From Bacteroidales bacterium (GTDB taxonomy: Bacteria > Bacteroidota > Bacteroidia > Bacteroidales > Paludibacteraceae), in contig SUXC01000009.1 of assembly GCA_015061165.1 (NCBI GenBank), forward strand, positions 48,211 through 112,210: 64,000 nt of DNA. Reading direction: 5' to 3'. Both the position numbers and the translations under genes were made by a program. The notes under the pieces are model-generated. The model saw nothing but the letters and a program-made list of their open reading frames with translations. It searched no databases and was not told where the DNA came from. Positions 1 through 7,967 of this stretch are shown one piece after another; within the stretch, counting starts at the first letter, position 1; each line of letters begins with the position of its first letter.

Positions 1-1414
1 ACATATCCGCATCGCACAGGCGGAAGATAATCGTCTTATCGCCCACCAACGCTTGGTCGTGGCTCTCGGCATAGGAGATGGTCTTCTCATCCTGACGACG
101 GTTGGTCATTTCATAGAAGATATGTCCTGCCTTCCAATCCTCATCGCGTACCTCCTTGATATACTTAATCCAGAAATCAGGAATACCCATCGCCAAACGA
201 TAGTCGAAGCCCATTCCTCCATCTTTGATAGGATAAGCCAATCCAGGCATACCAGACATGTCTTCTGCTATCGTGATAGCGTTCTTCTTGACTTCGTGTA
301 TGAGTTTGTTTGCCAACGTGAGGTAGCATATCGCATCGCCATCTTCATTGCCGTTGTAGTAGCAGGAGTAGTCCACAAAATCCTCGCCTAAGCCGTGGCT
401 CTGGTACATCATAGAGGTTACCCCATCAAAACGGAAGCCATCAAAGTCATACTCATCCATCCAATACTTGCAGTTGGAGAGAAGGAAGTGCAGCACCTCA
501 TCCTTGCCATAGTTGAAGCAGAGGCTATCCCATGCAGGGTGCTCGCGTTTAGGACCATCGTGGAAATACTGGTAGGTCGAACCATCAAATTTGCCCAAGC
601 CCTCCAACTCATTCTTTACCGCGTGCGAGTGGACAATATCCATAATCACATCCATACCGTATGCATGTGCATCAGCTATGAGGTGCTTGAGTTCCTCTGG
701 TGTGCCTTGGCGAGAGGATACCGCAAAGAAGTTCGACACATGATAACCAAAACTGCCATAATAAGGGTGTTCTTGGATAGCCATGATTTGGAGGCAGTTG
801 TAGCCTAATTTGGCTATACGAGGTAGTACATCAACGCGAAATTCCTCGTAAGAACTTACTTTCTCCTCCTCGCTTGACATACCAATATGGCATTCATAAA
901 TAAATAGAGGATCGCCCGCTTTGCGGCGTTTTGCACCTTTTACCTTAAGTTTTTCTATTTTTACTGCTGCAGGCTCCCACACTTGTGCAGAGAAGAGTTT
1001 GGTTTGTGGGTCTTGTACCACACGGCGAGCATAACTGGGGATACGCTCTCCTGAGCCACCTTGCCACTCCACCAGCAGTTTATACAATTGCTCATGCTTG
1101 AGCATTTTCTCAGCTAAGGTAATCTCCCACACACCGTTCTCAATAGGTTGCAGGCGGTACGCCTCGTTCTTTTGCCAAGCGTTGCAGTCACCTACAAGGT
1201 AGATAGCAGTAGCGTTAGGAGCCCACTCGCGCAATACCCATTTCTTGCCCACTTTGTGCAGGCCAAAGAACATGTGACCGTTGGCCCAATCACTGAGTTT
1301 CTGACCGCCTGTCAGTTTCTTCTCTTGCGCGATGGCGTAGTTATAACGTCCTTCGATTGCAGAAGCGTAAGGACGCAGATAAGAGTCTGATTGTATCAGT
1401 TTCAATGTCTTCAT
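1..1414 (-). CDS. glgB: 1,4-alpha-glucan branching enzyme, 3' end outside window
   Basis: Transfers alpha-1,4 glucan segments to alpha-1,6 positions during glycogen synthesis in the cytoplasm. I translated the minus strand from the ATG at 1414-1412 (MKTLKLIQSDSYLRPY...); the frame stays open to the window edge, giving about 471 residues. An N-terminal CBM48-like part (REWAPNATAIYLVGD) is followed by the GH13 barrel: the VMDIVHSH region, the nucleophile Asp in GFRFDGVTSM and the acid/base Glu in IAEDMSG. The long N-terminus and the QIMAIQEHPYYGSFGYHV stretch resemble the eukaryote-like GH13_8 group common in Bacteroidota. A perfect-spacing promoter lies just upstream. The gene is monocistronic at its 5' side. 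The 3' end of the gene is missing only because the window begins there. Identification is secure. Confidence 0.95.
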   Translation of the reverse strand, partial: MKTLKLIQSDSYLRPYASAIEGRYNYAIAQEKKLTGGQKLSDWANGHMFFGLHKVGKKWVLREWAPNATAIYLVGDCNAWQKNEAYRLQPIENGVWEITLAEKMLKHEQLYKLLVEWQGGSGERIPSYARRVVQDPQTKLFSAQVWEPAAVKIEKLKVKGAKRRKAGDPLFIYECHIGMSSEEEKVSSYEEFRVDVLPRIAKLGYNCLQIMAIQEHPYYGSFGYHVSNFFAVSSRQGTPEELKHLIADAHAYGMDVIMDIVHSHAVKNELEGLGKFDGSTYQYFHDGPKREHPAWDSLCFNYGKDEVLHFLLSNCKYWMDEYDFDGFRFDGVTSMMYQSHGLGEDFVDYSCYYNGNEDGDAICYLTLANKLIHEVKKNAITIAEDMSGMPGLAYPIKDGGMGFDYRLAMGIPDFWIKYIKEVRDEDWKAGHIFYEMTNRRQDEKTISYAESHDQALVGDKTIIFRLCDADM

Positions 1415-1461
1415 TGCGTTGTTTTTATCAATTAAGCATTGTTATAATATCTTTTAGCCTG

Positions 1462-1493
1462 CAAAGGTACACTTTTTTTTCGACATACACAAA
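1462..1493 (-). promoter_or_regulatory. promoter of glgB
   Basis: The minus strand reads TTTG (1493-1490), 20 bases, then TACCTTTG (1469-1462). This fits the Bacteroidota primary sigma factor consensus TTTG-N19-21-TAnnTTTG, about 50 bases before the glgB start. Confidence 0.8.
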
Positions 1494-1553
1494 TAAAATC
1501 GCGCAAAGTTTACTCATTGCGCGATTTTGGTGTATTAATTCAGCCTTTAGGCA

Positions 1554-3893
1554 TTAAATCTTTAGATTTATTCCTGCAAAGAACGTGCGTGGCGTAGCTG
1601 GTCCATACACATAACCAGCATCGCGATCCATGCCTTTGTCAATGTCGCGTTGGAAATGGTCGAGCAGGTTCTTTACGCCTGCGTTAATCTCTAACGTATA
1701 ATGTTTGTACAGCGGAATATCGTAGCAGAGTTTCACATCCCACTCAAAGAACACGGGTGTCTCTACCTCTTCATCTTCTGGTACGTAGCCCGCAAAGTGT
1801 TGCACGAGCATACTGCCCGTAATCTTGCCATTGGTAACAATGTGAAAATGCTTCAAAGGTTCGATATTGCAGAGGAAGTAGCCATAATGGTCGGGGGTAC
1901 GGAACATGCGGCGTTGAGGGGCGATATTGGGATTCTCGCTCCACTGTTCGGGTTCGATATAGCGACTATGATTATACGTGTAACCTGCTTGGAAAGTGAG
2001 CAAGTGACCATATCCTACTTTGGCTTCCACATTCAGTCCTGCCACCCGCGCACCGCTCGCGTTAGTGCGCGTCAGCAGTAGGTTGCCTTGTGCATCGTGT
2101 CCGTTCTCCACAAGAGTAAACACATCGTTGAGTTGGGTAAAAAAGCCTTCAAGGGTGAGATTGAGATCCCATTTGCCTATGCGTTTGTACATATCAATGC
2201 TTCCGCTGACAGAGTGGCTGTATTCGGGTTTTAGGTCATCCGCCAAACTGATGAGCGACACTTCGCCTCCCACGGCACCTACGTGCAAATCTTCTTCGTA
2301 GATCTGTGGTGCGCGGTAGCCACTGGCATAACTCAGACGCAGAATAAGGTCAGCGATTGGTGATGGGTGATTAGCCAAGGGTGTGTATCGCACATTCGCA
2401 CGAGGGGAGAAAACAGGTTTCTCCAACAGCGAGTGTTGCTCCAAACGACCTCCCACCAACACCGACAGGTATTTGTTCTTCCACTCATTTTGCACATATC
2501 CTCCGCCCAAATGCACTCGTTGCAGGGTATTGCGGTCGTAACCCAATATCTGATCGCGCAGTTGGTTGTACGAATACTCGGCACCTGCACTCAAATCAGC
2601 ATTCATCCAACCGCATGGGTAAGAGAAGCGATATTGCGCACCCGTTACCGACACAATATCGGTGGACTTGCCATAGGCATTAGGGTTGTAGTTCGTGCCG
2701 AAGTAACTATTACGACCGATATGTTGGAAACTGCTATATGCACTCACAAAATGCTTGTTATCCACCGTGTACATATCCCATTTCATAGTGGCAGCATCAA
2801 TGCTATGGCGCAGTTGTTCGCACAGAGGCGATTCGTGGGGTTGCACACTATCTATACCATAGCCACCTCGGCGATACTCCGTAGTATGGTGATACTCGGC
2901 TGTGAGTTTCGAGTAATCCGAAGTCTTAAAGAACGAACGGAATCCTGCCGTAGTACTATTTAATAAAGGAATATCTGAATAACCGTCTTTGTCGCGGTCG
3001 TATTGCTCGCGGTTGCGTTGCACGCCAAAGAGGAAGATACCCGCTTTTTGGCTCTCCGACACCACACTGGCATTCATAGCAGTGTTGATGTCGTATGTGC
3101 CACTTTGCGTGAAGGCAGTAGTATGATTGACATTGAAGAAATTGCGCGAAGGCTCCTTGGTGATGATATTCACCACACCCGCGATAGCATTAGCACCATA
3201 TAGCGCACTACCGCCACCACGAATAACCTCTATTCTGTCCACCATACCCGCGGGCAGTTGCTCCAAGCCATAGACGGATGCCAACGAAGAGAAGATAGGA
3301 CGTGAGTCCATCAGAATCTGTGTATATTGACCCTCCAAACCGTTGATACGGATTTGAGGCACACCGCAGTTGGAGCAGGTCTCCTCCACACGCAAACCTG
3401 TTTGGAAGTTCAGCACATCAGCCATCGTGCTTGAGGTGGTGGACTCAATTATCATGGGCGATACTACATTCACTATCGTAGCCACCTCCTTTTGTTTGGT
3501 TTCATACTTATTGGCTGTTACCACCACATTGTCTATCATAAACGATGCCTCAGCAATGCTCACATTCAATTCCACCAATGTGTCGCGCTGTAGGGTCAGT
3601 GTACGTTTTTCCGTCTCATAACCAATCATCGAGAACACGATGGTCAATTCGCCTTCGGGCAGGTTCTTGAGGTAGAAATGCCCCGATTCATCGGTCAAGC
3701 ACCCCAATGTAGTGCCTTCCACTTGCACATTGACAAAAGAAAGATGCTCGCCTGTGTGAGCATCTAACACGTGTCCTGCGATGTGTGCATCCGACTTCTT
3801 GTTATGGTGATGAGGGTGCTGTGCCAACAGCACGTTGTGGTAGGACAACATGCCTACCAATAGCATAAAGAAAATAAGAATTTTGTTGTTCAT
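1554..3893 (-). CDS. TonB-dependent outer-membrane receptor with carboxypeptidase-like N-domain
   Basis: Energy-coupled importer of the outer membrane, 779 residues. A signal peptide (about 1-24, ending VLLAQ) is followed by a His-rich stretch HPHHH and a CarboxypepD_reg-like domain (about 38-115, IAGHVLDAHTGEHLSFVNV). The plug domain (about 125-235) has the RIEVIRGGGSALYGANAIAGVVNI motif region and an unusual CSNCG motif; the rest is barrel, ending in an aromatic-rich strand (RTFFAGINLKI). The substrate is not readable from the sequence; the His-rich segment and Cys pair would suit a metal or metal complex, but that is inference. An 11-residue loop (LANHPSPIADL) is encoded by the dispersed short repeat at 2352-2380. 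It is divergent from the hemerythrin-LuxR gene, which may co-regulate it. Confidence 0.9.
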   Translation of the reverse strand: MNNKILIFFMLLVGMLSYHNVLLAQHPHHHNKKSDAHIAGHVLDAHTGEHLSFVNVQVEGTTLGCLTDESGHFYLKNLPEGELTIVFSMIGYETEKRTLTLQRDTLVELNVSIAEASFMIDNVVVTANKYETKQKEVATIVNVVSPMIIESTTSSTMADVLNFQTGLRVEETCSNCGVPQIRINGLEGQYTQILMDSRPIFSSLASVYGLEQLPAGMVDRIEVIRGGGSALYGANAIAGVVNIITKEPSRNFFNVNHTTAFTQSGTYDINTAMNASVVSESQKAGIFLFGVQRNREQYDRDKDGYSDIPLLNSTTAGFRSFFKTSDYSKLTAEYHHTTEYRRGGYGIDSVQPHESPLCEQLRHSIDAATMKWDMYTVDNKHFVSAYSSFQHIGRNSYFGTNYNPNAYGKSTDIVSVTGAQYRFSYPCGWMNADLSAGAEYSYNQLRDQILGYDRNTLQRVHLGGGYVQNEWKNKYLSVLVGGRLEQHSLLEKPVFSPRANVRYTPLANHPSPIADLILRLSYASGYRAPQIYEEDLHVGAVGGEVSLISLADDLKPEYSHSVSGSIDMYKRIGKWDLNLTLEGFFTQLNDVFTLVENGHDAQGNLLLTRTNASGARVAGLNVEAKVGYGHLLTFQAGYTYNHSRYIEPEQWSENPNIAPQRRMFRTPDHYGYFLCNIEPLKHFHIVTNGKITGSMLVQHFAGYVPEDEEVETPVFFEWDVKLCYDIPLYKHYTLEINAGVKNLLDHFQRDIDKGMDRDAGYVYGPATPRTFFAGINLKI
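2352..2380. repeat. in-frame short repeat of the GGCGATTGG family in the TonB receptor
   Basis: Degenerate copies of a GCGATTGGTGATGGG-like word lie inside the barrel part of the receptor and encode NHPSPIAD, next to the usual LSYASGYRAPQ barrel motif. It belongs to the family seen at 6779, 8046, 13461, 19264, 52999 and 56829. Confidence 0.6.
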
Positions 3894-3934
3894 ATCTATC
3901 CGTTAAAATATTTTGTACCTTTCAAAATCGGCTG

Positions 3935-3966
3935 CAAAGGTAGTGCATTTTGTCGAAATGAGCAAT
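3935..3966 (-). promoter_or_regulatory. promoter of the TonB receptor
   Basis: On the minus strand ATTG (3966-3963), 20 bases, then TACCTTTG (3942-3935), about 40 bases before the receptor start. Confidence 0.75.
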
Positions 3967-4064
3967 TTTTTCAGCAAAATTCCCCACTATTAGGGATAAG
4001 CATCTGCTCTATGATTAGCACTCAGAAGGTAATACCCCTAAAAACAGGTATTTTGTGTTGTTCT

Positions 4065-4096
4065 CTTGTGTATATGAATATTTTTTAGTAATTTTG
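4065..4096 (+). promoter_or_regulatory. promoter of the hemerythrin-LuxR gene
   Basis: CTTG (4065-4068), 20 bases, TAATTTTG (4089-4096). The placement 30 bases before the ATG at 4127 also argues against the upstream GTG at 4055, which would lie before the promoter. Confidence 0.7.
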
Positions 4097-4126
4097 CAGC
4101 GATTTTTGCAAAATACCCATTCATAT

Positions 4127-4999
4127 ATGTACAAGGCTACCGATAAAATATGTGATTTGATGTCGCACGAAGAAGATGCGATACATATCATTAGTCGTTT
4201 TGGTTTGGAAATGGGTGTAGGCGAGCAAACCATAGCCGAAGCCTGCACTATTCACGGAGTGCATACTCCTACTTTTTTGGCGATTATCAATTACAAGGTA
4301 TTCAAGCACAAAGCGTTACCTGCTGAAGTGGACATACCTACCCTGCAATGTTATCTGCGCAATGCGCACTCCTATTTTTTGGATTTCCGACTTCCTTATC
4401 TGCGACGCGCACTCATTCAAGCGATTATACCTGCCGATCCTACAACCAAGATTCCTATGCTCATACTACGCTGTTACGATGAGTTTGTAGAGGAAGTACG
4501 CACACATATCGAGCATGAGAACCAAGGACTAATTGAAGAGCATGTCCACGATGACCAAAGAATAACCGACAAACTTACCGAAATCAAGAACCTCATCATC
4601 AAGTATTACCCCTCCAACAACCTATCGCAAAAGGACATTGCCACATACACGCTCATCAATGTCATGAGCGACCTTTGGCATACCGAACTTGATTTTGCTG
4701 ACCATTGCGCCATCGAAGATGAGATATTGCGACCTGCCCTCAGCCAAATACCTGCCGACCAACCCGAGCCTGTGGCTACACAAGAACCCGAGGCACTCAG
4801 CGAACGCGAGAGGGATGTGCTGATTCAGATTGTCAATGGACTGAGCAACAAAGAGATTGCCGACAAACTATTCATCTCTATTCACACCGTCATGACCCAC
4901 CGCAAAAACATTACGCGTAAACTCAATATCCACTCCACCGCGGGCTTGACCATTTATGCTATTGTCAATAAACTCATCAATATTGATAACCTAAAATAG
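4127..4999 (+). CDS. hemerythrin-like sensor fused to a LuxR-type DNA-binding domain
   Basis: Probable one-component transcription regulator of 290 residues. The N-terminus (about 1-50, DLMSHEEDAIHIISRFGLEMGVGEQTIAEAC) resembles the ScdA_N domain of RIC/YtfE di-iron repair proteins but lacks their CC pair. Residues about 75-205 look like a hemerythrin-type four-helix bundle: His81, His127, His130, Glu131, His139, His141, His185 and Glu197 are candidate iron ligands. Residues 223-285 are a LuxR helix-turn-helix (LSERERDVLIQIVNGLSNKEIADKLFISIHTVMTH). Such a layout suggests sensing of oxygen, nitric oxide or iron, which is inference. I start at the ATG at 4127; an in-frame GTG at 4055 lies upstream of the promoter. 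The M13 peptidase gene follows 24 bases downstream and may be co-transcribed. Confidence 0.8.
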   Translation: MYKATDKICDLMSHEEDAIHIISRFGLEMGVGEQTIAEACTIHGVHTPTFLAIINYKVFKHKALPAEVDIPTLQCYLRNAHSYFLDFRLPYLRRALIQAIIPADPTTKIPMLILRCYDEFVEEVRTHIEHENQGLIEEHVHDDQRITDKLTEIKNLIIKYYPSNNLSQKDIATYTLINVMSDLWHTELDFADHCAIEDEILRPALSQIPADQPEPVATQEPEALSERERDVLIQIVNGLSNKEIADKLFISIHTVMTHRKNITRKLNIHSTAGLTIYAIVNKLINIDNLK

Positions 5000-5023
5000 A
5001 TTAATTACTAAACTATCAACAAT

Positions 5024-7042
5024 ATGAACAAATCAATTGTATTTTTTCTTTCTTTTATGGCACTAACTGCATGTACCAAGACTCAGACCACAGGTATCTA
5101 TCTTGAGAACCTCGATACGACCGCTGTGGCGCAAAACGATTTCTATCAATACGCCTGTGGCGGATGGATGAAGAACAACCCTATTCCCGACGAATACAGC
5201 CGTTTTGGTTCGTTTGACAAGTTGGGATTGAGCAACCTTGAGCAAGTAAACGGACTGATTGCTGATATCGCAGCAGGGACACATAAGATGGGTAGTATTC
5301 CTCAAAAGATAGGTGATGTATATAATCTGTCGATGGACACCGCACGTCGCAACCAAGAAGGTATTGCACCCGTATTATCCGTATTGCAAGAGATTGAGAA
5401 TGTGACCGATAAGGCACAATGGTCTCAGGTACTGGGCAAAGCGATGGACTTTGGATTATGGGCTATGTATGTGGATGCCGATGCTATGAACTCGAGCATG
5501 AATATCCTGAACGAGTACCAAGCTGGTTTTGCGCTCAGTCAGAAAGATTATTATATTGATGAAGATGAGCATACGAAACATATCCGCGAGGAGTATGTGA
5601 AGCATGTGGAGAAGATGTTTGAGTTGTTTGGTCAGGAGAACGCAGCCGAGAAAGCACAAACCGTACTTCGTTTGGAAACTCGTTTGGCAAACGCTGCGCT
5701 GAGCAATGTCGAATTGCGCGACCCAGTGGCAAACTACAACAAGATGTCCGTAGAGGAGTTGCAAAAACTCGTTCCTCAAGTGGATTGGCAGGTGTATTTT
5801 GCTGGATTGAATATTGCTCCAGACAGTCTGTCAGTAGGTCAAGTGCGCCACTTGCAAGAGGCAGGCAAGATGCTGGCAGAAGAGTCATTGGAGGATATGA
5901 AGACTTTGTTTACATGGCAAGTGATTGACGGCAGTGCGGACTTCTTGACAGAAGAGATTTTTATGCAGAACTTTGAGTTCTATGGTCGTACCCTCAGTGG
6001 TCGCCAAGAGCCTACCCCACTCTGGAAACGCGCGGTAGCGATGGTGAATGGTACATTGGGCGAAGCCGTAGGACAGATGTATGTGGAGAAATATTTCCCA
6101 GAGGAGAACAAAGAGCGCATGATAGGTTTGGTAAAGAACTTGCAAGTGGCATTGGGCGAGCGTATTCAGGCACTGGAGTGGATGTCGGATGAGACCAAAG
6201 AGAAGGCAATGGAGAAACTGAGCACCTTCACCGTGAAGATTGGTTATCCAGATAAATGGCGCGATTATACCGCTTTGGAGATTGACCCTGCATTGACTTA
6301 TTACGCTAATATCCAGCGTGCTGCGAAGTTTGAGCAAGATTATTCGTTGTCATTCTTGGGCAAGCCAGTGGATAAGGATAAATGGTTTATGACTCCACAA
6401 ACCGTAAACGCCTATTACAACCCTGCCACCAACGAGATCTGTTTCCCAGCGGGTATTCTGCAATACCCATTCTTTGATATGAATGCCGATGATGCGTTTA
6501 ACTATGGTGCTATTGGCGTGGTGATTGGTCATGAGATGACCCACGGCTTTGACGACCAAGGTAGTCAGTTTGACAAGGATGGTAACCTGATTAACTGGTG
6601 GACAGAGGAAGACCGTGCACGCTTTGAGGAGCGCACGAAGGTGATGGAGGAGTACTTCAATGCCATTGAGGTAGCGCCAGGCGTATATGCAAATGGTGCC
6701 TTCACTTTGGGCGAGAATATTGCTGACCATGGTGGTTTGCAAGTGGCGTATCAGGCGTTCCAGAATGCGCAGAAAGCGGCTATTGGCAATGGGCAATCGG
6801 CTATTGGTACAGTGGATGGCTTCACACCAGAGCAACGTTTCTTCTTGGCGTATGCGAATGTGTGGGCTGGTAATATCCGTCCTGAGGAGGTATTGCAACG
6901 CACGAAGTCCGACCCTCACTCATTGGGCAGATGGCGTGTGAATGGCGCATTGCCACATATCGGCGCATGGTATGAGGCATGGAATGTAACTGAGGAGTCG
7001 CCATTATATTTGGCTCCAGAGAAGCGAGTAAGTATTTGGTAA
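5024..7042 (+). CDS. pepO: M13 family zinc metallopeptidase, lipoprotein (PepO/neprilysin type)
   Basis: Oligopeptidase of 672 residues, probably anchored to a membrane facing the periplasm. The lipobox LTAC puts the lipid-bearing Cys at residue 17. The start of the peptidase N-domain reads QNDFYQYACGGWMKNNPIP; the zinc site is HEMTH (about 503-507), the third ligand Glu lies in GENIADHGG (about 563), and the substrate-binding NAYYNP motif is present. Length is normal for the family. The stretch encoding AAIGNGQSAIG (6779-6807) is a copy of the dispersed GGCAATTGG repeat, placed just after the GENIADHGG helix. The gene follows the regulator by 24 bases and precedes a Dabb protein by 16 bases. 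Confidence 0.95.
   Translation: MNKSIVFFLSFMALTACTKTQTTGIYLENLDTTAVAQNDFYQYACGGWMKNNPIPDEYSRFGSFDKLGLSNLEQVNGLIADIAAGTHKMGSIPQKIGDVYNLSMDTARRNQEGIAPVLSVLQEIENVTDKAQWSQVLGKAMDFGLWAMYVDADAMNSSMNILNEYQAGFALSQKDYYIDEDEHTKHIREEYVKHVEKMFELFGQENAAEKAQTVLRLETRLANAALSNVELRDPVANYNKMSVEELQKLVPQVDWQVYFAGLNIAPDSLSVGQVRHLQEAGKMLAEESLEDMKTLFTWQVIDGSADFLTEEIFMQNFEFYGRTLSGRQEPTPLWKRAVAMVNGTLGEAVGQMYVEKYFPEENKERMIGLVKNLQVALGERIQALEWMSDETKEKAMEKLSTFTVKIGYPDKWRDYTALEIDPALTYYANIQRAAKFEQDYSLSFLGKPVDKDKWFMTPQTVNAYYNPATNEICFPAGILQYPFFDMNADDAFNYGAIGVVIGHEMTHGFDDQGSQFDKDGNLINWWTEEDRARFEERTKVMEEYFNAIEVAPGVYANGAFTLGENIADHGGLQVAYQAFQNAQKAAIGNGQSAIGTVDGFTPEQRFFLAYANVWAGNIRPEEVLQRTKSDPHSLGRWRVNGALPHIGAWYEAWNVTEESPLYLAPEKRVSIW
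6779..6807. repeat. in-frame short repeat of the GGCGATTGG family in the M13 peptidase
   Basis: Words TATTGGCAATGGGCAATCGG and CTATTGG follow each other and encode IGNGQSAIG in a loop of the peptidase. Same family as 13461-13524. Confidence 0.65.
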
Positions 7043-7058
7043 TTTTGAATTAAGAATT

Positions 7059-7364
7059 ATGATCAAGCACATTGTATTTTTCCGTCTTTTAGACGAGGCG
7101 GAGGGCAAGACAAAGTTAGAGAATGCCCAGATTATTCGTGACGGCTTGCTCGCATTGCGCGAGAAGATTGATATATTGGTGGATGAGACGGTAGGTATTA
7201 ATATCCCTAATGCCAAGAACACCGATCATGATATATGTTTGACGTGTACCTTCAAGACATGGGAGGATTTGGATGCGTATGCTACGCACCCTGAGCATGT
7301 GAAGGTGGCGCAGTATATTGGCAAGTGCAAATCCGCCCGTAGCGCCGTGGATTACGAGGAGTGA
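7059..7364 (+). CDS. Dabb family (dimeric A/B barrel) protein
   Basis: 101 residues matching the stress-responsive alpha/beta barrel (Dabb) family: it opens with MIKHIVFFRL, has a central DICLTCTFKTWEDLDAYA strand-helix unit and HPEHVKVAQYI near the end. Members form small dimeric barrels; their biochemical role in bacteria is mostly unknown. It sits 16 bases after the M13 peptidase and is probably co-transcribed. The length is complete for the family. Confidence 0.85.
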   Translation: MIKHIVFFRLLDEAEGKTKLENAQIIRDGLLALREKIDILVDETVGINIPNAKNTDHDICLTCTFKTWEDLDAYATHPEHVKVAQYIGKCKSARSAVDYEE

Positions 7365-7408
7365 TGTGATACCAACCACTGAAAATGCCCTTTGCGGGAG
7401 AAGGTACT

Positions 7409-7506
7409 AACCACTGAAAAGCACGGACAGACACGGACAAACAGAGTTATGTATCCTATGTTCTGTGTTGTTCAGTGAATTTCAGTGGTCAATATATTAC
7501 ACCACG
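7409..7506. repeat. 98-bp direct repeat, copy 1
   Basis: Runs from AACCACTGAAAAGCACGG to ATATTACACCACG. The second copy lies at offset 128 (7537-7634) with only a few differences. The unit itself is built of short words (CCACTGA, CACGGA, CAGTGAATTTCAGTGG), and similar words recur at 34180-34280. No protein is encoded. Confidence 0.85.
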
Positions 7507-7536
7507 GAAGGTTATCTTTAAGAGGAAGAAGATACC

Positions 7537-7634
7537 AACCACTGACAAGCACGGACATGCACGGAAAAACAGAGTTATGTGTCCTATGTTCTGTGTTGTT
7601 CAGTGAATTTCAGTGGTCAATACATTACACCACG
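7537..7634. repeat. 98-bp direct repeat, copy 2
   Basis: Second copy of the 7409-7506 unit; it ends four bases before tRNA-Pro, so the upstream region of the tRNA is duplicated. Confidence 0.85.
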
Positions 7635-7637
7635 ATA

Positions 7638-7710
7638 CGAGGAGTAGCGCAGTTGGTAGCGCACCACGTTCGGGACGTGGGGGTCGGGCGTTCGAGTCGC
7701 CTCTCCTCGA
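7638..7710 (+). tRNA. tRNA-Pro (anticodon CGG)
   Basis: A full cloverleaf can be drawn: acceptor CGAGGAG/CTCCTCG, D-stem GCGC/GCGC, anticodon stem CCACG/CGTGG around the loop TTCGGGA (anticodon CGG, codon CCG), variable loop GGGTC, T-arm GGGCG-TTCGAGT-CGCCT, discriminator A. 73 bases, CCA not encoded. A terminator hairpin follows directly. Confidence 0.95.
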
Positions 7711-7770
7711 CAGCAAAAGCACCTTTCGAGGTGCTTTTGCTGTTGTAGGATGATAGCGACGAGAACGCCA
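7694..7770. repeat. 77-bp direct repeat covering the 3' end of tRNA-Pro and its terminator, copy 1
   Basis: Identical to 7874-7950 (offset 180) except for six positions. It starts inside the T-loop of the tRNA and extends beyond the terminator to GAACGCCA. The second copy has no tRNA 5' part. Confidence 0.9.
7712..7744 (+). terminator. terminator after tRNA-Pro
   Basis: Inverted repeat AGCAAAAGCACC / GGTGCTTTTGCT around TTTCGA, with the T-rich 3' arm serving as the U tract. Confidence 0.8.
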
Positions 7771-7775
7771 CCAAA

Positions 7776-7805
7776 GGGGTCCCCGAAAATTTTTAATTTT
7801 TGGGG
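7776..7805. repeat. GGGGTCCCC-type hairpin element, copy 1
   Basis: GGGGTCCCCG followed by AAAATT...AATTTT and GGGG: nested palindromes. The same design, with a different inner stem, interrupts the amidase gene at 19120-19151. Confidence 0.6.
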
Positions 7806-7873
7806 AAGAGGAGGAATGACGGTCGCCTAATGCTGCGTAGCAGTAGTCAATGCGACAAGTCCATTCCGACGAT

Positions 7874-7950
7874 GAGTCGCCTCTCCTCGAAAACAAAAGC
7901 ACCTTTCGAGGTGCTTTTGTTGTTGTAGGATGATAGCGATAAGAATGCCA
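7874..7950. repeat. 77-bp direct repeat of tRNA-Pro 3' end and terminator, copy 2
   Basis: Carries the last 17 bases of tRNA-Pro, a second terminator hairpin (ACAAAAGCACC/GGTGCTTTTGT at 7892-7920) and the same flank. The hairpin can also end transcription of the LRR gene arriving on the minus strand. Confidence 0.9.
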
Positions 7951-7967
7951 TTATAGTAGTAAAGTGG

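Noticed and set aside
7600..7902. Minus-strand ORF of 100 codons over tRNA-Pro and both terminators
   Set aside because: It is a translation of the tRNA and its repeated terminator; composition (RRGDSNARPPRPERGALPTA) is the well-known false protein from tRNA antisense.
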